Shown: positions 1 through 9,089 of the stretch, in pieces
Layout of the letters: each line of letters starts with the position of its first letter
How positions within the stretch are numbered: position 1 is the stretch's first letter
Assembly: GCA_017463255.1 (NCBI GenBank)
Contig: JAFTPP010000032.1
Span: 496,001-560,000 of the forward strand
Direction: 5' to 3'
Length of the DNA stretch: 64,000 nucleotides
Source: Lachnospiraceae bacterium
GTDB taxonomy: Bacteria > Bacillota > Clostridia > Lachnospirales > Lachnospiraceae
Position numbers and translations under genes: made by a program
Notes under the pieces: generated by a model
What the model was told of the DNA's origin: nothing
The model's input: the letters and a program-made list of their open reading frames with translations, nothing else
Database searches by the model: none

Positions 1-1975
1 TGATACGGTCAAAAATAACAATGGTTGCATTAATGGAATAACCCACAATCGTTAACATACATGCAATAAAATTACTGTTTACAGAAATTCTGAACACTGC
101 GTAGAAACCAAGAACAATTAACACGTCATGTACCAGTGCTAAAACTGCGCTTGTTGCAAAACGTATATCACTAAATCTGAACCAAATATAAATCAACATA
201 CAGATAGTAGCCACTACTACTGCAATGATTGCATCATTTCTCATTTCCGAACTGATGGTAGCCGAAATAGTTTCCTGCTGAATCTCTTCCTGTATATTAA
301 ATCGTTCTGTCAAAGCATCTTTCAATGCAGTACGCTCATCGCTATCCAGGGTTCTTGTTTTAATAATAACTTCAGCTGAATCATTCACGGTCTGTGTCTG
401 AATATTTCCTGCACCAATCACATCTTCCACAACCGGAACAACCCGGTTATTTACTTCGTCCAGGGTCATGGTCTCATTCATAACAACTGTTGTAGAAGTA
501 CCGCCCGAAAAATCAAGACCGTAATTCAATACACCTTTACCTCTTACTCCAAACACTGTCATGGCAATAAAACCTACTGCAATTAACGCAAGTGAGACTG
601 AAAAACAAATGTTTTTCTTTCCTAAGAAATGGATGTTCTTTCTTTCCCTTGCAGCCCCATATAATTTTTCACCCGTTAATCCAACGCCAAACAATGCCTG
701 TAACACCAGACGGGTTATAATTAACGCTGTAAACATGGACAATACAATACCGACACCCAACGTAATCGCAAAACCTTTAACAGTTCCTGTTCCCAAAAGC
801 CCTAATACAACGGCTGCAATTAATGTTGTAACATTACCATCTACAATAGCCGATAAAGCTTTCTGGAAACCAATCTTAATAGAACTTCTTACTGTTTTTC
901 CGGATGCAATTTCTTCCTTGATTCTTGCAAAAATAATAACATTGGCATCTACCGCCATACCGATGGATAAAATAATACCTGCAATACCCGGTAATGTCAG
1001 AGTGATTTCAAAGGCACAAATAATAAACATCATTAACAAAACATATATTACAAGTGCAATACCTGATGCTAATCCCGGTATACGGTATACGGCAATCATA
1101 AAAAGAATCACCAATGCAAGACCAATAGCACCTGCAAGAACGCTTGTCTCAATTGCTTCTTCTCCAAGTTGTGCTCCAACCACTTTTGAATGTAATTCTT
1201 CCAATTCTAATTTCAATCCGCCGATACGGATATTAGAGGCAAGCTTATCTGCCTGTTCTTTGGTACTCATACCGGAAATATAGGCAACTCCTCCGGTAAT
1301 TTCTGAATTTACCTGTGGTACACTGATAAATTCGCCATCATAATAGATACCGATGGTTTCTCTTCCGTTAAGATATGCTTCCCTTGTAGCCTCGGCAAAA
1401 ATATCTGCACCTGCATCAGAAAATGTTAATTCAACCACGTGTTCAGGCTGATTATACTGATTCACCTGCTGTCTGCTTTGGGCTCCCGTTACATCAGAAC
1501 CTGACAAAATCGCAGAACCATCTGCAATAACCTCCTCAAGGCTCTTCTTCAAAACATATTTTTCCTGAGTATAATCAAATTCATAATTCAGATTACCTTT
1601 GCCATCCCGAAGAACGATAAAGTATAAAGAACCCGGACGGCCCAACTCCTCTAAGATTATTTCCGCATCTGTCATACCCGGAATTTCAATATTGATTCTG
1701 CTCGTACCTTCCTGATACACAATGGCTTCCGTAGAATACTGATCCACACGCTGCTGCAACTTGTAGATAGTATCATCCATATCCGTCTGTGACGGTTCTG
1801 TTTCTCCTGCAACCTCATAAGTAATGCTTACACCGCCTGCAAGATCCAATCCTAATTTAATTTCAGAAACTGCCCCATAGTGGCTTTTGCCAATTCCATT
1901 CATTGCTGAATAACACAATCCTGCAATCGCTAATACTGCCACAAAAAGCGTTACGACTGATTTTACTCTTTTCAT
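1..1975 (-). CDS. secDF: SecDF protein-export membrane subunit (fused SecD-SecF), 3' end cut by window
   Basis: Single reading frame from an ATG at 1975 preceded by AAGGAAG, running off the window at position 1. The N-terminus is one membrane segment followed by the SecD periplasmic-domain signature (LGLDLAGG near residue 43). The far end reads LTIVGYSINATIVIFDRI, the conserved SecF transmembrane motif, so SecD and SecF are one polypeptide; roughly the last 60-80 residues are missing. Family knowledge: SecDF uses the proton-motive force to assist late steps of Sec-dependent secretion. It follows scfB by 16 nt and is probably co-transcribed with the SCIFF genes, a neighbourhood recurrent in Clostridia. 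Identity is firm; the exact C-terminus is unseen. Confidence 0.95.
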   Translation of the reverse strand, partial: MKRVKSVVTLFVAVLAIAGLCYSAMNGIGKSHYGAVSEIKLGLDLAGGVSITYEVAGETEPSQTDMDDTIYKLQQRVDQYSTEAIVYQEGTSRINIEIPGMTDAEIILEELGRPGSLYFIVLRDGKGNLNYEFDYTQEKYVLKKSLEEVIADGSAILSGSDVTGAQSRQQVNQYNQPEHVVELTFSDAGADIFAEATREAYLNGRETIGIYYDGEFISVPQVNSEITGGVAYISGMSTKEQADKLASNIRIGGLKLELEELHSKVVGAQLGEEAIETSVLAGAIGLALVILFMIAVYRIPGLASGIALVIYVLLMMFIICAFEITLTLPGIAGIILSIGMAVDANVIIFARIKEEIASGKTVRSSIKIGFQKALSAIVDGNVTTLIAAVVLGLLGTGTVKGFAITLGVGIVLSMFTALIITRLVLQALFGVGLTGEKLYGAARERKNIHFLGKKNICFSVSLALIAVGFIAMTVFGVRGKGVLNYGLDFSGGTSTTVVMNETMTLDEVNNRVVPVVEDVIGAGNIQTQTVNDSAEVIIKTRTLDSDERTALKDALTERFNIQEEIQQETISATISSEMRNDAIIAVVVATICMLIYIWFRFSDIRFATSAVLALVHDVLIVLGFYAVFRISVNSNFIACMLTIVGYSINATIVIFDRI

Positions 1976-1991
1976 ACTAATTCTTCCTTAC

Positions 1992-3377
1992 TTATTCTTC
2001 CTCTGCTAAAGCTGCTTTCATCATAATTGCACATTCCACACGTTTTCTTTGTAATTCGCACCCTACTTCATAAGCTGCATTAATATCCCCGTGGAAATTA
2101 TAAGCATTAGCTGCACAACCACCACTACAATAGAACTTGGCAAAACAATTTCTGCACTTTTCTTTTGAATAAACATTACAGCATTTGAATTTATCCCTTA
2201 ATTCTGTATTGGTAACACCGGTGTCTACGTTACCCATTAAGAAATTCTCATCACCAACAAACTGATGGCAAGGATATAAGTCTCCCCAAGGAGTAACTGC
2301 AAGATACTCTGTTCCGGAACCACAACCTGACAAGCGTTTAGCTACACAGGGACCACCTTCTAAGTCAATCATAAAGTGGAAGAAGTTAACTCCATTTCCC
2401 TCTTTACGTCTTTTTAGAAGTTCCACTGCAAGCTTATCATATTCTTCCATCAGAGCCGGAATATTCTCATCTCGAAGAGCATAATCCTCTGTTGGTTTTG
2501 CCACAACCGGTTCCACAGAAATCTGTTTAAATCCTAAATCTGCAAGGTGTTTCACGTCCTCTGCAAAATCCAGATTATGCTGGGTAAAGGTACCACGTAC
2601 ATAATAATTCATCTGGTCTCTGCTCTCGGCAACCTTCTTAAACTTAGGAACAATTTCATCATAACTTCCCTGTCCGCCCCTATGAGGTCTCATAAAGTTA
2701 TGTACTTCCTTACGTCCGTCAATGCTCAAAACAATATTGCTCATTTCCTTATTGGCAAATTCAATAATATCATCATTTAACAAAACACCGTTTGTCGTAA
2801 GTGTAAAACGGAACTTTTTATTATGTGTAGCTTCTAAGCTTCTTCCGTAAGCTACCAGGTCTTTTACAACCTGCCAATTCATTAAAGGCTCTCCGCCAAA
2901 AAAGTCTACTTCAAGGTTTATTCTGTTGCCGGACTCTCTTACCAAAAAATCCAATGCCTTTTTACCAACCTCGAAACTCATAAGTTCCCTGTGACCACGA
3001 TACTCACCTTCTCCTGCAAAACAATATTTGCAGGCCAGATTACAATCATGGGCAATATGAAGACAAAGTGCCTTTACCACAGTCTGTCTGTTTTTAAAAG
3101 CATCAATGTAATTCTCATAAATATCCTCTGTAAAGAGCATTTCGGCGTCTTTTAACTCAAAAATCTCTTCTACAGCTTCCCTGATTTCTTCTTCCTTATA
3201 GGGAACATCTTCCATAAACGAAATGGCTGCAAGAATCAGCTCTTTATCCATATTTTCTTTTAGCAAACCTTCTACGATGGGGATAATATCATAAACAATG
3301 TCATCCACAACATGAACCGAGCCACTATTTACATCAAGAACGATGTTATATCCATTATTTTTATACTGATGTATCAC
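1992..3377 (-). CDS. scfB: SCIFF ranthipeptide maturase, radical SAM/SPASM
   Basis: 461 aa. The radical SAM cluster is CNLACKYC (C112, C116, C119), followed by the FFGGEP motif. The C-terminal third carries many cysteines (CVAKRLSGCG, YPCHQF, CRNCFAKFYCSGGCAAN) typical of a SPASM domain binding auxiliary iron-sulfur clusters. The N-terminal about 95 residues probably form the peptide-recognition region. Family knowledge: enzymes of this type (for example CteB) make cysteine thioether crosslinks in the SCIFF precursor, which here is encoded immediately upstream at 3459-3602. Start codon is GTG at 3377, with GGGAG about 10 nt upstream. secDF follows after 14 nt. Confident in family; the mature product's role is unknown here. 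Confidence 0.95.
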   Translation of the reverse strand: MIHQYKNNGYNIVLDVNSGSVHVVDDIVYDIIPIVEGLLKENMDKELILAAISFMEDVPYKEEEIREAVEEIFELKDAEMLFTEDIYENYIDAFKNRQTVVKALCLHIAHDCNLACKYCFAGEGEYRGHRELMSFEVGKKALDFLVRESGNRINLEVDFFGGEPLMNWQVVKDLVAYGRSLEATHNKKFRFTLTTNGVLLNDDIIEFANKEMSNIVLSIDGRKEVHNFMRPHRGGQGSYDEIVPKFKKVAESRDQMNYYVRGTFTQHNLDFAEDVKHLADLGFKQISVEPVVAKPTEDYALRDENIPALMEEYDKLAVELLKRRKEGNGVNFFHFMIDLEGGPCVAKRLSGCGSGTEYLAVTPWGDLYPCHQFVGDENFLMGNVDTGVTNTELRDKFKCCNVYSKEKCRNCFAKFYCSGGCAANAYNFHGDINAAYEVGCELQRKRVECAIMMKAALAEEE

Positions 3378-3406
3378 TTTTCATTCACTCCCATTATACA
3401 AGAACA

Positions 3407-3431
3407 AAGCAGCGATTGTTCATCGCTGCTT
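3407..3431 (-). terminator. Hairpin between scfA and scfB (partial terminator/attenuator)
   Basis: Perfect 10-bp inverted repeat AAGCAGCGAT / ATCGCTGCTT with a 5-nt loop, followed on the minus strand by only a weak T-rich stretch (TTGTTCTTGT). It lies in the 81-nt gap between the SCIFF precursor and its maturase. Such an imperfect terminator would let most RNA end after scfA while some reads into scfB. The attenuation role is inferred. Confidence 0.6.
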
Positions 3432-3458
3432 ACGAATTCACTCTATCTTATCAGAACC

Positions 3459-3602
3459 TTATTTTACTTTCTCACAACTCTGATTTCCTACTGTACAAGA
3501 TGTCTTGCAAGCAGACTGGCAAGAAGTCTGACATTCGCCACAACCACCTTTTTTCATAGATCCTTTTAAATCTCTTGTAGATAAAGTCTTAATATGTTTC
3601 AT
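3459..3602 (-). CDS. scfA: SCIFF six-cysteine ranthipeptide precursor
   Basis: 47-aa peptide beginning MKHIKTLSTRDLKG and ending with the core GGCGECQTSCQSACKTSC plus TVGNQSCEKVK. Six cysteines lie at residues 21, 24, 28, 32, 36 and 43, which is the defining SCIFF (six Cys in forty-five residues) pattern. AGGAGG at 3611-3616 sits 8 nt before the ATG. Family knowledge: the peptide is highly conserved in Clostridia and is crosslinked by the adjacent radical SAM enzyme; its biological function remains poorly defined. It has its own strong promoter at 3636-3664 and a hairpin after its stop. Confidence 0.95.
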   Translation of the reverse strand: MKHIKTLSTRDLKGSMKKGGCGECQTSCQSACKTSCTVGNQSCEKVK

Positions 3603-3635
3603 CTTTATTGCCTCCTAAACTCACAATATGTATGC

Positions 3636-3664
3636 ATTGTAACACAGTTTGTTCTTCATTTCAA
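3636..3664 (-). promoter_or_regulatory. SigA-type promoter of scfA
   Basis: Minus-strand TTGAAA, exactly 17 nt, then TACAAT (5/6 matches in each hexamer). The predicted start lies about 25-30 nt upstream of the scfA ATG. It drives scfA-scfB-secDF. Confidence 0.75.
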
Positions 3665-3685
3665 CATTCTTTCTTTATTTTTTCT

Positions 3686-4078
3686 TTAACTCACCATTCC
3701 GCCTAACATTCCGCTTCCCGCACATATTATATAAGAAGTCACTAGATTCATAAGTGCGTTTTCGATTCTTTGATTTACCATAAGTGACACTATCACCAGT
3801 ACGGCAAAATACAAAGAACCCATTATAATTCCCCATACGAATTTCTTATGTCCCAGCACTTTACCAATCATTAAACCCGAAAAAAAGCAGGAAATTACAT
3901 AGATGCCGATAATACACGCTGATACCACAGACTTACTTAATGCAAACTGATACAACATAAATGCCAAGATAAACAAAAGACCTATTGTCAATAAATACGC
4001 AAACAAAAGGCATTTCAAAACCGGTTGCCATTTTTCATTATCTCTTACACGTTCTCCCTTTATCCTTCTTTTCTGCAT
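3686..4078 (-). CDS. TIGR04086/YrzE-like small membrane protein
   Basis: 130 aa with a basic N-terminus (MQKRRIKGERVRD) followed by four hydrophobic segments: about 20-45, 53-75, 80-102 and 112-128. The third segment pair contains the glycine-rich GLMIGKVLGHKKFVWG turn. Size, topology and position match the TIGR04086 family (B. subtilis YrzE), which sits near yajC, spoVB and secDF; a SpoVB-like gene and secDF flank it here. AAGGAGG lies 10 nt before the ATG. Function is unknown; integral membrane location is the only secure statement. Confidence 0.7.
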   Translation of the reverse strand: MQKRRIKGERVRDNEKWQPVLKCLLFAYLLTIGLLFILAFMLYQFALSKSVVSACIIGIYVISCFFSGLMIGKVLGHKKFVWGIIMGSLYFAVLVIVSLMVNQRIENALMNLVTSYIICAGSGMLGGMVS

Positions 4079-4143
4079 AACAAGCTTTCCTCCTTACTAT
4101 TGCCATGTCTTTTTAACATGTATATTCATGATTTTCCTTCAAC

Positions 4144-4172
4144 TTGACAACCTTCTTATTTTTTAATATATT
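4144..4172 (+). promoter_or_regulatory. SigA-type promoter of the CBS/CorC gene
   Basis: Perfect TTGACA at 4144, a 17-nt spacer, then TATATT (5/6) at 4167. It lies about 50 nt upstream of the start codon of the DUF21-CBS-CorC gene and is the best -35/-10 pair in the divergent intergenic region. A second TATAAT at about 4183 has no clear -35. Confidence 0.75.
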
Positions 4173-4220
4173 CATATATATTCTATAATGGAAAATATTT
4201 ATACATAAGGAGTGAAAACA

Positions 4221-5552
4221 TTGACAACCGACGGTGTCATACAACTTGTAACTATCATAATTCTTATTATCTTATCTGCATTCTTTTCATCTGCAGAAAC
4301 AGCACTTACCACTGTAAACGAGGTACGCATCCGCTCGTTAGCTGAAGAAGGAAATAAACGTGCCCAAACCGTTCAAAAGATCAAAGAACGCTATAGCAAA
4401 ATGTTAAGTGCTATTCTTATCGGAAATAATATTGTAAACATTTCCGCTTCTTCCCTTGTAACAACATTTACAATTGACTTATTCGGAAATGCTTTTGTAG
4501 GGATTGCAACCGGAATATTAACCATGCTGGTTCTTTTATTTGGAGAAATTGTTCCGAAAACTTGGGCAAGCACTAATTCTGAAAAGATTGCTTTGATTTA
4601 TAGTTCGATTATTTATGCTCTAATGATAATACTTACGCCGGTTATTTTCGTTATTGATAAATTAGCACATGGCATCCTTAAAATCTTTAGAATCAATGCA
4701 ACCAAAAAAGTTGCCATGACCGAAACCGAGCTTAAAACCTATGTAGATGTAAGCCATGAAGATGGGGTTATTGAGACAGAAGAACGTGAAATGATTTACA
4801 ACGTGTTCGATTTTTCAGATTCTGTTGCAAGGGATATTATGATACCCAGAATTGACGTAGTCTCTGTATGTTCTACAGCAAACTATGAAGAAGTATTTGA
4901 GCTTTTTAAAGAGCATATGTATACAAGAATTCCTGTTTATGAAAATGATAAAGACCACATTATTGGTATCATAAACATCAAAGATTTCCTATTGGTTGAT
5001 AATAAGCCGGAATTCAAAGTTAGCAATATCTTAAGACCGGTTCATTACACATATGAACTTAAGAAAACAGCGGATTTACTCATGGTGATGCGTGAAAAAT
5101 CCACCAGTGTTACCATCGTATTAAATGAATACGGTGCTGCTGTCGGTATGATTACCACAGAAGATTTATTAGAAGAAATCGTTGGTGAAATCCGTGATGA
5201 ATATGATGAAGATGAAAAAGAATTGATTCAGAAAATAGATGAACGCGAATACATTGTCGAAGGTAACATGAAATTGAGTGACTTAAACGATGCATTAGGC
5301 TGCTTACTCGAAAGTGAAGATTACGATTCCATCGGCGGTATTCTCATTGAACTTTTAGATAAGCTCCCTGAACTTGGTGAAAGTGCTACAACCAAAGACG
5401 GCATTCACTTAACCGTAGAAGAAACAGACGAAAAACGAATTAAAAAAGTGCGTATTCTCTTCCCGGAACCGGAAACAGGCGATAAGGATGATGATGATAA
5501 CGCTGATGAGTCCATTGATGCGGACAGCATTCAATCTGACAGTGAGCAATAA
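4221..5552 (+). CDS. Hemolysin-family DUF21-CBS-CorC_HlyC membrane protein
   Basis: 443 aa. The N-terminal about 180 residues hold DUF21-type membrane helices (LILSAFFSSAETALTTVNEVRIR, then several hydrophobic stretches). Two CBS domains follow (about 200-320, with DIMIPRIDV and VLNEYGAAVGMITTEDLLEEIVGEI), then a CorC_HlyC domain (about 340-425) and a very acidic tail. Family knowledge: relatives (CorC/MpfA-like) are linked to Mg2+ export. I chose TTG at 4221 because AAGGAG (4207-4212) sits 8 nt before it, whereas the GTG at 4212 overlaps that RBS. It has its own promoter and a terminator shared with the convergent flippase. Confidence 0.9.
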   Translation: MTTDGVIQLVTIIILIILSAFFSSAETALTTVNEVRIRSLAEEGNKRAQTVQKIKERYSKMLSAILIGNNIVNISASSLVTTFTIDLFGNAFVGIATGILTMLVLLFGEIVPKTWASTNSEKIALIYSSIIYALMIILTPVIFVIDKLAHGILKIFRINATKKVAMTETELKTYVDVSHEDGVIETEEREMIYNVFDFSDSVARDIMIPRIDVVSVCSTANYEEVFELFKEHMYTRIPVYENDKDHIIGIINIKDFLLVDNKPEFKVSNILRPVHYTYELKKTADLLMVMREKSTSVTIVLNEYGAAVGMITTEDLLEEIVGEIRDEYDEDEKELIQKIDEREYIVEGNMKLSDLNDALGCLLESEDYDSIGGILIELLDKLPELGESATTKDGIHLTVEETDEKRIKKVRILFPEPETGDKDDDDNADESIDADSIQSDSEQ

Positions 5553-5557
5553 AAAAG

Positions 5558-5587
5558 AGCCTTGTAAGAAAAAAATCTTACAAGGCT
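5558..5587. terminator. Bidirectional Rho-independent terminator
   Basis: 12-bp perfect stem AGCCTTGTAAGA / TCTTACAAGGCT with a 6-A loop. It is followed by a T-rich tract on the plus strand and preceded by six A (U-run on the minus strand), so it serves both convergent genes. Confidence 0.9.
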
Positions 5588-5601
5588 TTCTTCTTTTTAT
5601 T

Positions 5602-7278
5602 TTATGCAATTAACCTCATCTTTTTTGCTAACCTTACAATGGCATGTCCTTTAGGAAGCCTTCTCATATCTTCTTCTGTCATACCCCCAAGCTTGATTAC
5701 CACCACAAAATACACAAGTACTGCCACAAACACTGCCACAAACAAAGCAATCACATAATGGCAATGAATGAGTAATAACCCCTCATATACCAAAAATGCC
5801 ATAATTCCCATGACTGCTGATGAAACAAAAGGCACCATAAAAGTATTAAGCATTTCCTGTCTGTATCCCAAATATTTCCTTACGCTTCTCTGATTTAACA
5901 TACATATCGTAAAGGAATAAAAGATAGTTGCTATTACAAGGCAATTCTCATTTAAATCCGTATAGATTAACAACGGAATAATTAACAGGGTCTGTAACCC
6001 TAAGGCAATTGCTGAATTAATCACAGGAATATTTACTTTGCCTATTCCCTGTAATACACCGTTACTGATAGTAGACAACTGGTAAAAAATAACCGTAATG
6101 CTCATGCACTGTAACAAAAAGATTGCCATATCCATATGCTCTGCTTCCGGACTTAACAAATACATAATCGGCCTTGCAAGAACCGCAATTCCCACCGCTG
6201 CCGGAATGGATATTAACATGGTAGCCTTAATGCCCCCTGCCACCTTCTGATTTAAAGATGCAATCTCACCCTTAGCATAAGAGGAGGAAATAGTAGGAAT
6301 CAGTGCAGAAGACATTGCTGCACCCACAGCAACCGGAATATTGGCAATTACCACTGCTCTACCTGAAAATACTCCATATAGCTTGGAAGCCTGGGACTCC
6401 GTAAAATCTTTAATATTCATGAGTATTTTCACAAATAGTGTCTGATTCACTACTGTATTCATGTTATAAATGCAGGAGCTGATAATAATCGGAGTAACAA
6501 TAAGCATCAGGGATTTGAAAATAGCACCATAGCTCTCTTCCACTCCTGACCTGTCATTTTTTATCCTTTTATGAATCAACTTCTTATTAAGCAAGTACAT
6601 TCCAATCATAAAAAGCAATGCAATAAGCACACCACTTCCCGTACCTGCCGCACTGGCACTTGCGCCATAAATAGCTTTCTTGGTTTCCACCGCAGCAGGA
6701 TCAAGCAATGCTAACATGCCGGATTCTTTTTCCACTTGTTTTACTGCCAGATTCACCATAAAATAAGCGCCAAATACACTGACAAAAGCATTGACAATCT
6801 GCTCTAAAATCTGTGACACTGAAGTCTGTGTCATGGACCGGTGCGCCTGGAAATAACCTCTAAGTACACCCAAGTATCCGTAAATTACAATTGTTGGCGT
6901 AAACACCCTTAATACCACAGCCGAATTAGGTTCTAAGAACAAATCTGCACCAAAAAACAGAAAAACACTTGCAATAACTCCCATTACCGTTACATAAATA
7001 AGAGCACAACGGAAAATTTTCTGTGCGTTTCTGTAATGCTTCACCGCAAGCTCAGAAGAAACAATCTTAGAAATTGCCGTAGGCATACTGTAAGAGGCTA
7101 TGGTTAAAATAATCAGATACACATAATAAGCTGCACTATAATAACCATTACCTTCGTTTCCGATAATTGCAGTGAGGGGAGTTCTATATAAAGTTCCGAT
7201 AATCTTTGTTATAAATCCTGCCGCCGCAAGGATACCGGCCTGCATGATAAAACTGTCTTTTTTACTCTGGGTTCCCAT
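5602..7278 (-). CDS. SpoVB/MurJ-like polysaccharide flippase (MOP superfamily)
   Basis: 558 aa, hydrophobic throughout with about 14 membrane segments and the MOP-family N-terminus AGFITKIIGTLYRTPLTAIIG. Family knowledge: SpoVB-like proteins flip lipid-linked peptidoglycan or polysaccharide precursors across the membrane; SpoVB acts in spore cortex synthesis. Extended loops at about 190-215 and 240-252 are longer than usual. A clear SigA promoter overlaps the end of the upstream ylmH-like gene, and the RBS is weak (ACGGAC). I cannot separate a sporulation role from a general MurJ role by sequence alone. Confidence 0.85.
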   Translation of the reverse strand: MGTQSKKDSFIMQAGILAAAGFITKIIGTLYRTPLTAIIGNEGNGYYSAAYYVYLIILTIASYSMPTAISKIVSSELAVKHYRNAQKIFRCALIYVTVMGVIASVFLFFGADLFLEPNSAVVLRVFTPTIVIYGYLGVLRGYFQAHRSMTQTSVSQILEQIVNAFVSVFGAYFMVNLAVKQVEKESGMLALLDPAAVETKKAIYGASASAAGTGSGVLIALLFMIGMYLLNKKLIHKRIKNDRSGVEESYGAIFKSLMLIVTPIIISSCIYNMNTVVNQTLFVKILMNIKDFTESQASKLYGVFSGRAVVIANIPVAVGAAMSSALIPTISSSYAKGEIASLNQKVAGGIKATMLISIPAAVGIAVLARPIMYLLSPEAEHMDMAIFLLQCMSITVIFYQLSTISNGVLQGIGKVNIPVINSAIALGLQTLLIIPLLIYTDLNENCLVIATIFYSFTICMLNQRSVRKYLGYRQEMLNTFMVPFVSSAVMGIMAFLVYEGLLLIHCHYVIALFVAVFVAVLVYFVVVIKLGGMTEEDMRRLPKGHAIVRLAKKMRLIA

Positions 7279-7317
7279 TCTGTTTACGTCCGTTTTATTT
7301 CATTCATTCTTGTATTT

Positions 7318-7346
7318 AGTATATGGTACTTTAAATTTGTTTACAA
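7318..7346 (-). promoter_or_regulatory. SigA-type promoter of the SpoVB-like gene
   Basis: Minus-strand TTGTAA (4/6), 17-nt spacer, TATACT (5/6). The -35 hexamer overlaps the last codons of the upstream S4-domain gene. Confidence 0.6.
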
Positions 7347-8090
7347 GTATTTTCCAAGTTTTATCCTAAGCTTGCCCTTTTTCGTTTCGCTTAATAATCC
7401 TTCGTATACAAATTTGCCATAGCCTCTCACCGATACTACATCATGCTCCTTCAAAGTACCGCTATTATTTTCGTATAACCTTCCGTTAACAAACACCTTT
7501 TTTTGTGTAAAAAGAAGAATACTTTCACTTCTTGAAATATTTAACAACTTTGATAAGATACCATCCAGCCGCATAGAGCTTACCAATACTTCCACAGGTT
7601 CAATCTTCACTTCAAACTGAAGATTTGGAAGTTCCACCTTTTTTACTTTAACAGTAGTATGTCTTACCTGCGAAAAACTTTCCAATATGTAATCCGAAAC
7701 CTTTTTCAGACAAAAAATGTATGCAGACTTATCCCTAATAATAATATCTCCAATAGTATTTCTTTCGATTCCAAGATTCATAAGTGCCCCAAGATAATCC
7801 CTATGACTTAATTCCTCCGAGAATTTTTTACTTACAGGCTCCACCATAATACAATCTATGGGAAATTCTTCCTCATATCCAAACTGCGCCTCGGAGCCAA
7901 AACATAACACCTGTCTTACGCTTCCTTCATACCCTCCAAAAAAAGAATACTCCATAAAGCGAAGCTCCTTATCCATGCTGAAAACGTCTGCTATTTCGGC
8001 CTCGTTCAAAAAATTGCTAAACATATATAGTCCCTTATGGTAGCTTTGATTTGCAAGATCCTTGATTCTTTTTTCGAACATTTCTTCCAT
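7341..8090 (-). CDS. YlmH-like S4-domain RNA-binding protein
   Basis: 249 aa. It starts with the YlmH-type N-terminal region (KDLANQSYHKGLYMFSNFLN) and ends in an S4 RNA-binding domain at about 175-245, containing LDGILSKLLNISRSESILLF, the KVFVNGR strand and the HDVVSVRGYGKF turn. Family knowledge: B. subtilis YlmH binds stalled 50S-peptidyl-tRNA complexes and can act in ribosome-associated quality control; it usually sits in the ylm/divIVA cell-division cluster. Here it is detached from that cluster and stands alone, transcribed towards the SpoVB-like gene. The RBS is GAGGAA. Family is confident, role inferred. Confidence 0.88.
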   Translation of the reverse strand: MEEMFEKRIKDLANQSYHKGLYMFSNFLNEAEIADVFSMDKELRFMEYSFFGGYEGSVRQVLCFGSEAQFGYEEEFPIDCIMVEPVSKKFSEELSHRDYLGALMNLGIERNTIGDIIIRDKSAYIFCLKKVSDYILESFSQVRHTTVKVKKVELPNLQFEVKIEPVEVLVSSMRLDGILSKLLNISRSESILLFTQKKVFVNGRLYENNSGTLKEHDVVSVRGYGKFVYEGLLSETKKGKLRIKLGKYL

Positions 8091-8210
8091 ACTGTAATTC
8101 CTCTGGATTTTATTTATTATTATTTTCTTAAGGTTATTGTTTTCAACTTACAAGTGTGATACTCTTGTTTCAGTCATTCGTAATTCAATTACCATAGGGG
8201 GAAGGTAACT

Positions 8211-9029
8211 ATGAATCGTAAACTATTTTGTGAAATTTCACCAATTACTTACAAACTATCTGTACTCAAGTGCCGTGCTGCACGTCATTTACAAAACACA
8301 TTTTGCCATCATCAATTTGCATTACAAAAAAATGATACCGACTTACCCGTATTAATCTATTCCCACAATTCTCTCATTCGTAGGACTCTGGGAAATACAC
8401 AACTGCATCTGCAAGAAAACAAGGCTGTTAATCTTTCTCTTGCTGCTCCAAAGATAAACCGCATATTAATTCATCCGGGAGAAGTATTCTCCTTTTGGAA
8501 ACTGGTTGGCAGCACAACTCCTTCAAAAGGATACAAAGAAGGATTGACTTTGTCCAATGCAAAAGCAACTTCCGGCATTGGAGGTGGAATGTGTCAGTTT
8601 ACGAATCTGATTCACTGGATGGTGCTACATACACCTATGGAAATCATTGAACATCACCACCACGACGGCTTTGACCTGTTTCCGGATTATAACCGACAGG
8701 TTCCTTTTGGTACAGGAACTTCTATTGTTTATAATTATTTGGATTACCGGTTTAAAAACAACACTGACAATACATACCAGCTAATTACTTATGTTACCGA
8801 TACTCATCTGTGTGGCGAGCTGCGTGCCAGTGAGAATCTACCGGTAAAATATCACATTGCGTCAGAAAACGAGCATTTTGTCAGAGAAAATGGCACAGTT
8901 TACCGAAAGGGCCAAGTGATTCGCACCTGTATTGATAAGGAAACCGGAAACACTCTATCCAGAGAACTTCTTCGCAACAATCATGCAAAAGTCATGTATG
9001 ATACTGAACATCTAAATATTATAGAATAA
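8211..9029 (+). CDS. VanW family protein
   Basis: 272 aa. The central core holds the VanW signature: HPGEVFSFWKLVG (about 85-97), GLTLSNAKATSGIGGGMCQ and LIHWMVLHTPMEIIEHHHH. Despite its name, VanW is an accessory protein of some vancomycin-resistance clusters and the core occurs widely in Clostridia with undefined function. There is no evident signal peptide and no van genes nearby, so resistance should not be inferred. GGGGGAAGG precedes the ATG, and the gene ends in a bidirectional terminator. The upstream promoter is not obvious. Confidence 0.85.
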   Translation: MNRKLFCEISPITYKLSVLKCRAARHLQNTFCHHQFALQKNDTDLPVLIYSHNSLIRRTLGNTQLHLQENKAVNLSLAAPKINRILIHPGEVFSFWKLVGSTTPSKGYKEGLTLSNAKATSGIGGGMCQFTNLIHWMVLHTPMEIIEHHHHDGFDLFPDYNRQVPFGTGTSIVYNYLDYRFKNNTDNTYQLITYVTDTHLCGELRASENLPVKYHIASENEHFVRENGTVYRKGQVIRTCIDKETGNTLSRELLRNNHAKVMYDTEHLNIIE

Positions 9030-9046
9030 AATACATGTAAAGAAAA

Positions 9047-9083
9047 GCGATAGTAATTCCTATTTGAATCACTATCGCGTCTT
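9047..9083. terminator. Bidirectional terminator between vanW-like gene and lysC
   Basis: 8-bp stem GCGATAGT / ACTATCGC that extends inward after one mismatch (ATTC/GAAT), followed by TCTTTTT on plus and TTTTCTTT on minus. It lies between two convergent stop codons. Confidence 0.85.
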
Positions 9084-9089
9084 TTTGCA

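Noticed and set aside
561-1283. Long plus-strand reading frame inside secDF
   Set aside because: Antisense by-product of the SecD/SecF coding sequence; no RBS, and the minus frame matches a known family end to end.
3459-3602. scfA/scfB as a new RiPP system
   Set aside because: It is the well-known SCIFF ranthipeptide pair; only its transcriptional layout is reported as a finding.
8211-9029. Vancomycin resistance from vanW-like gene, together with the VanY-type gene at 36172
   Set aside because: No vanHAX-type ligase or dehydrogenase genes nearby; both families are widespread in Clostridia without resistance.
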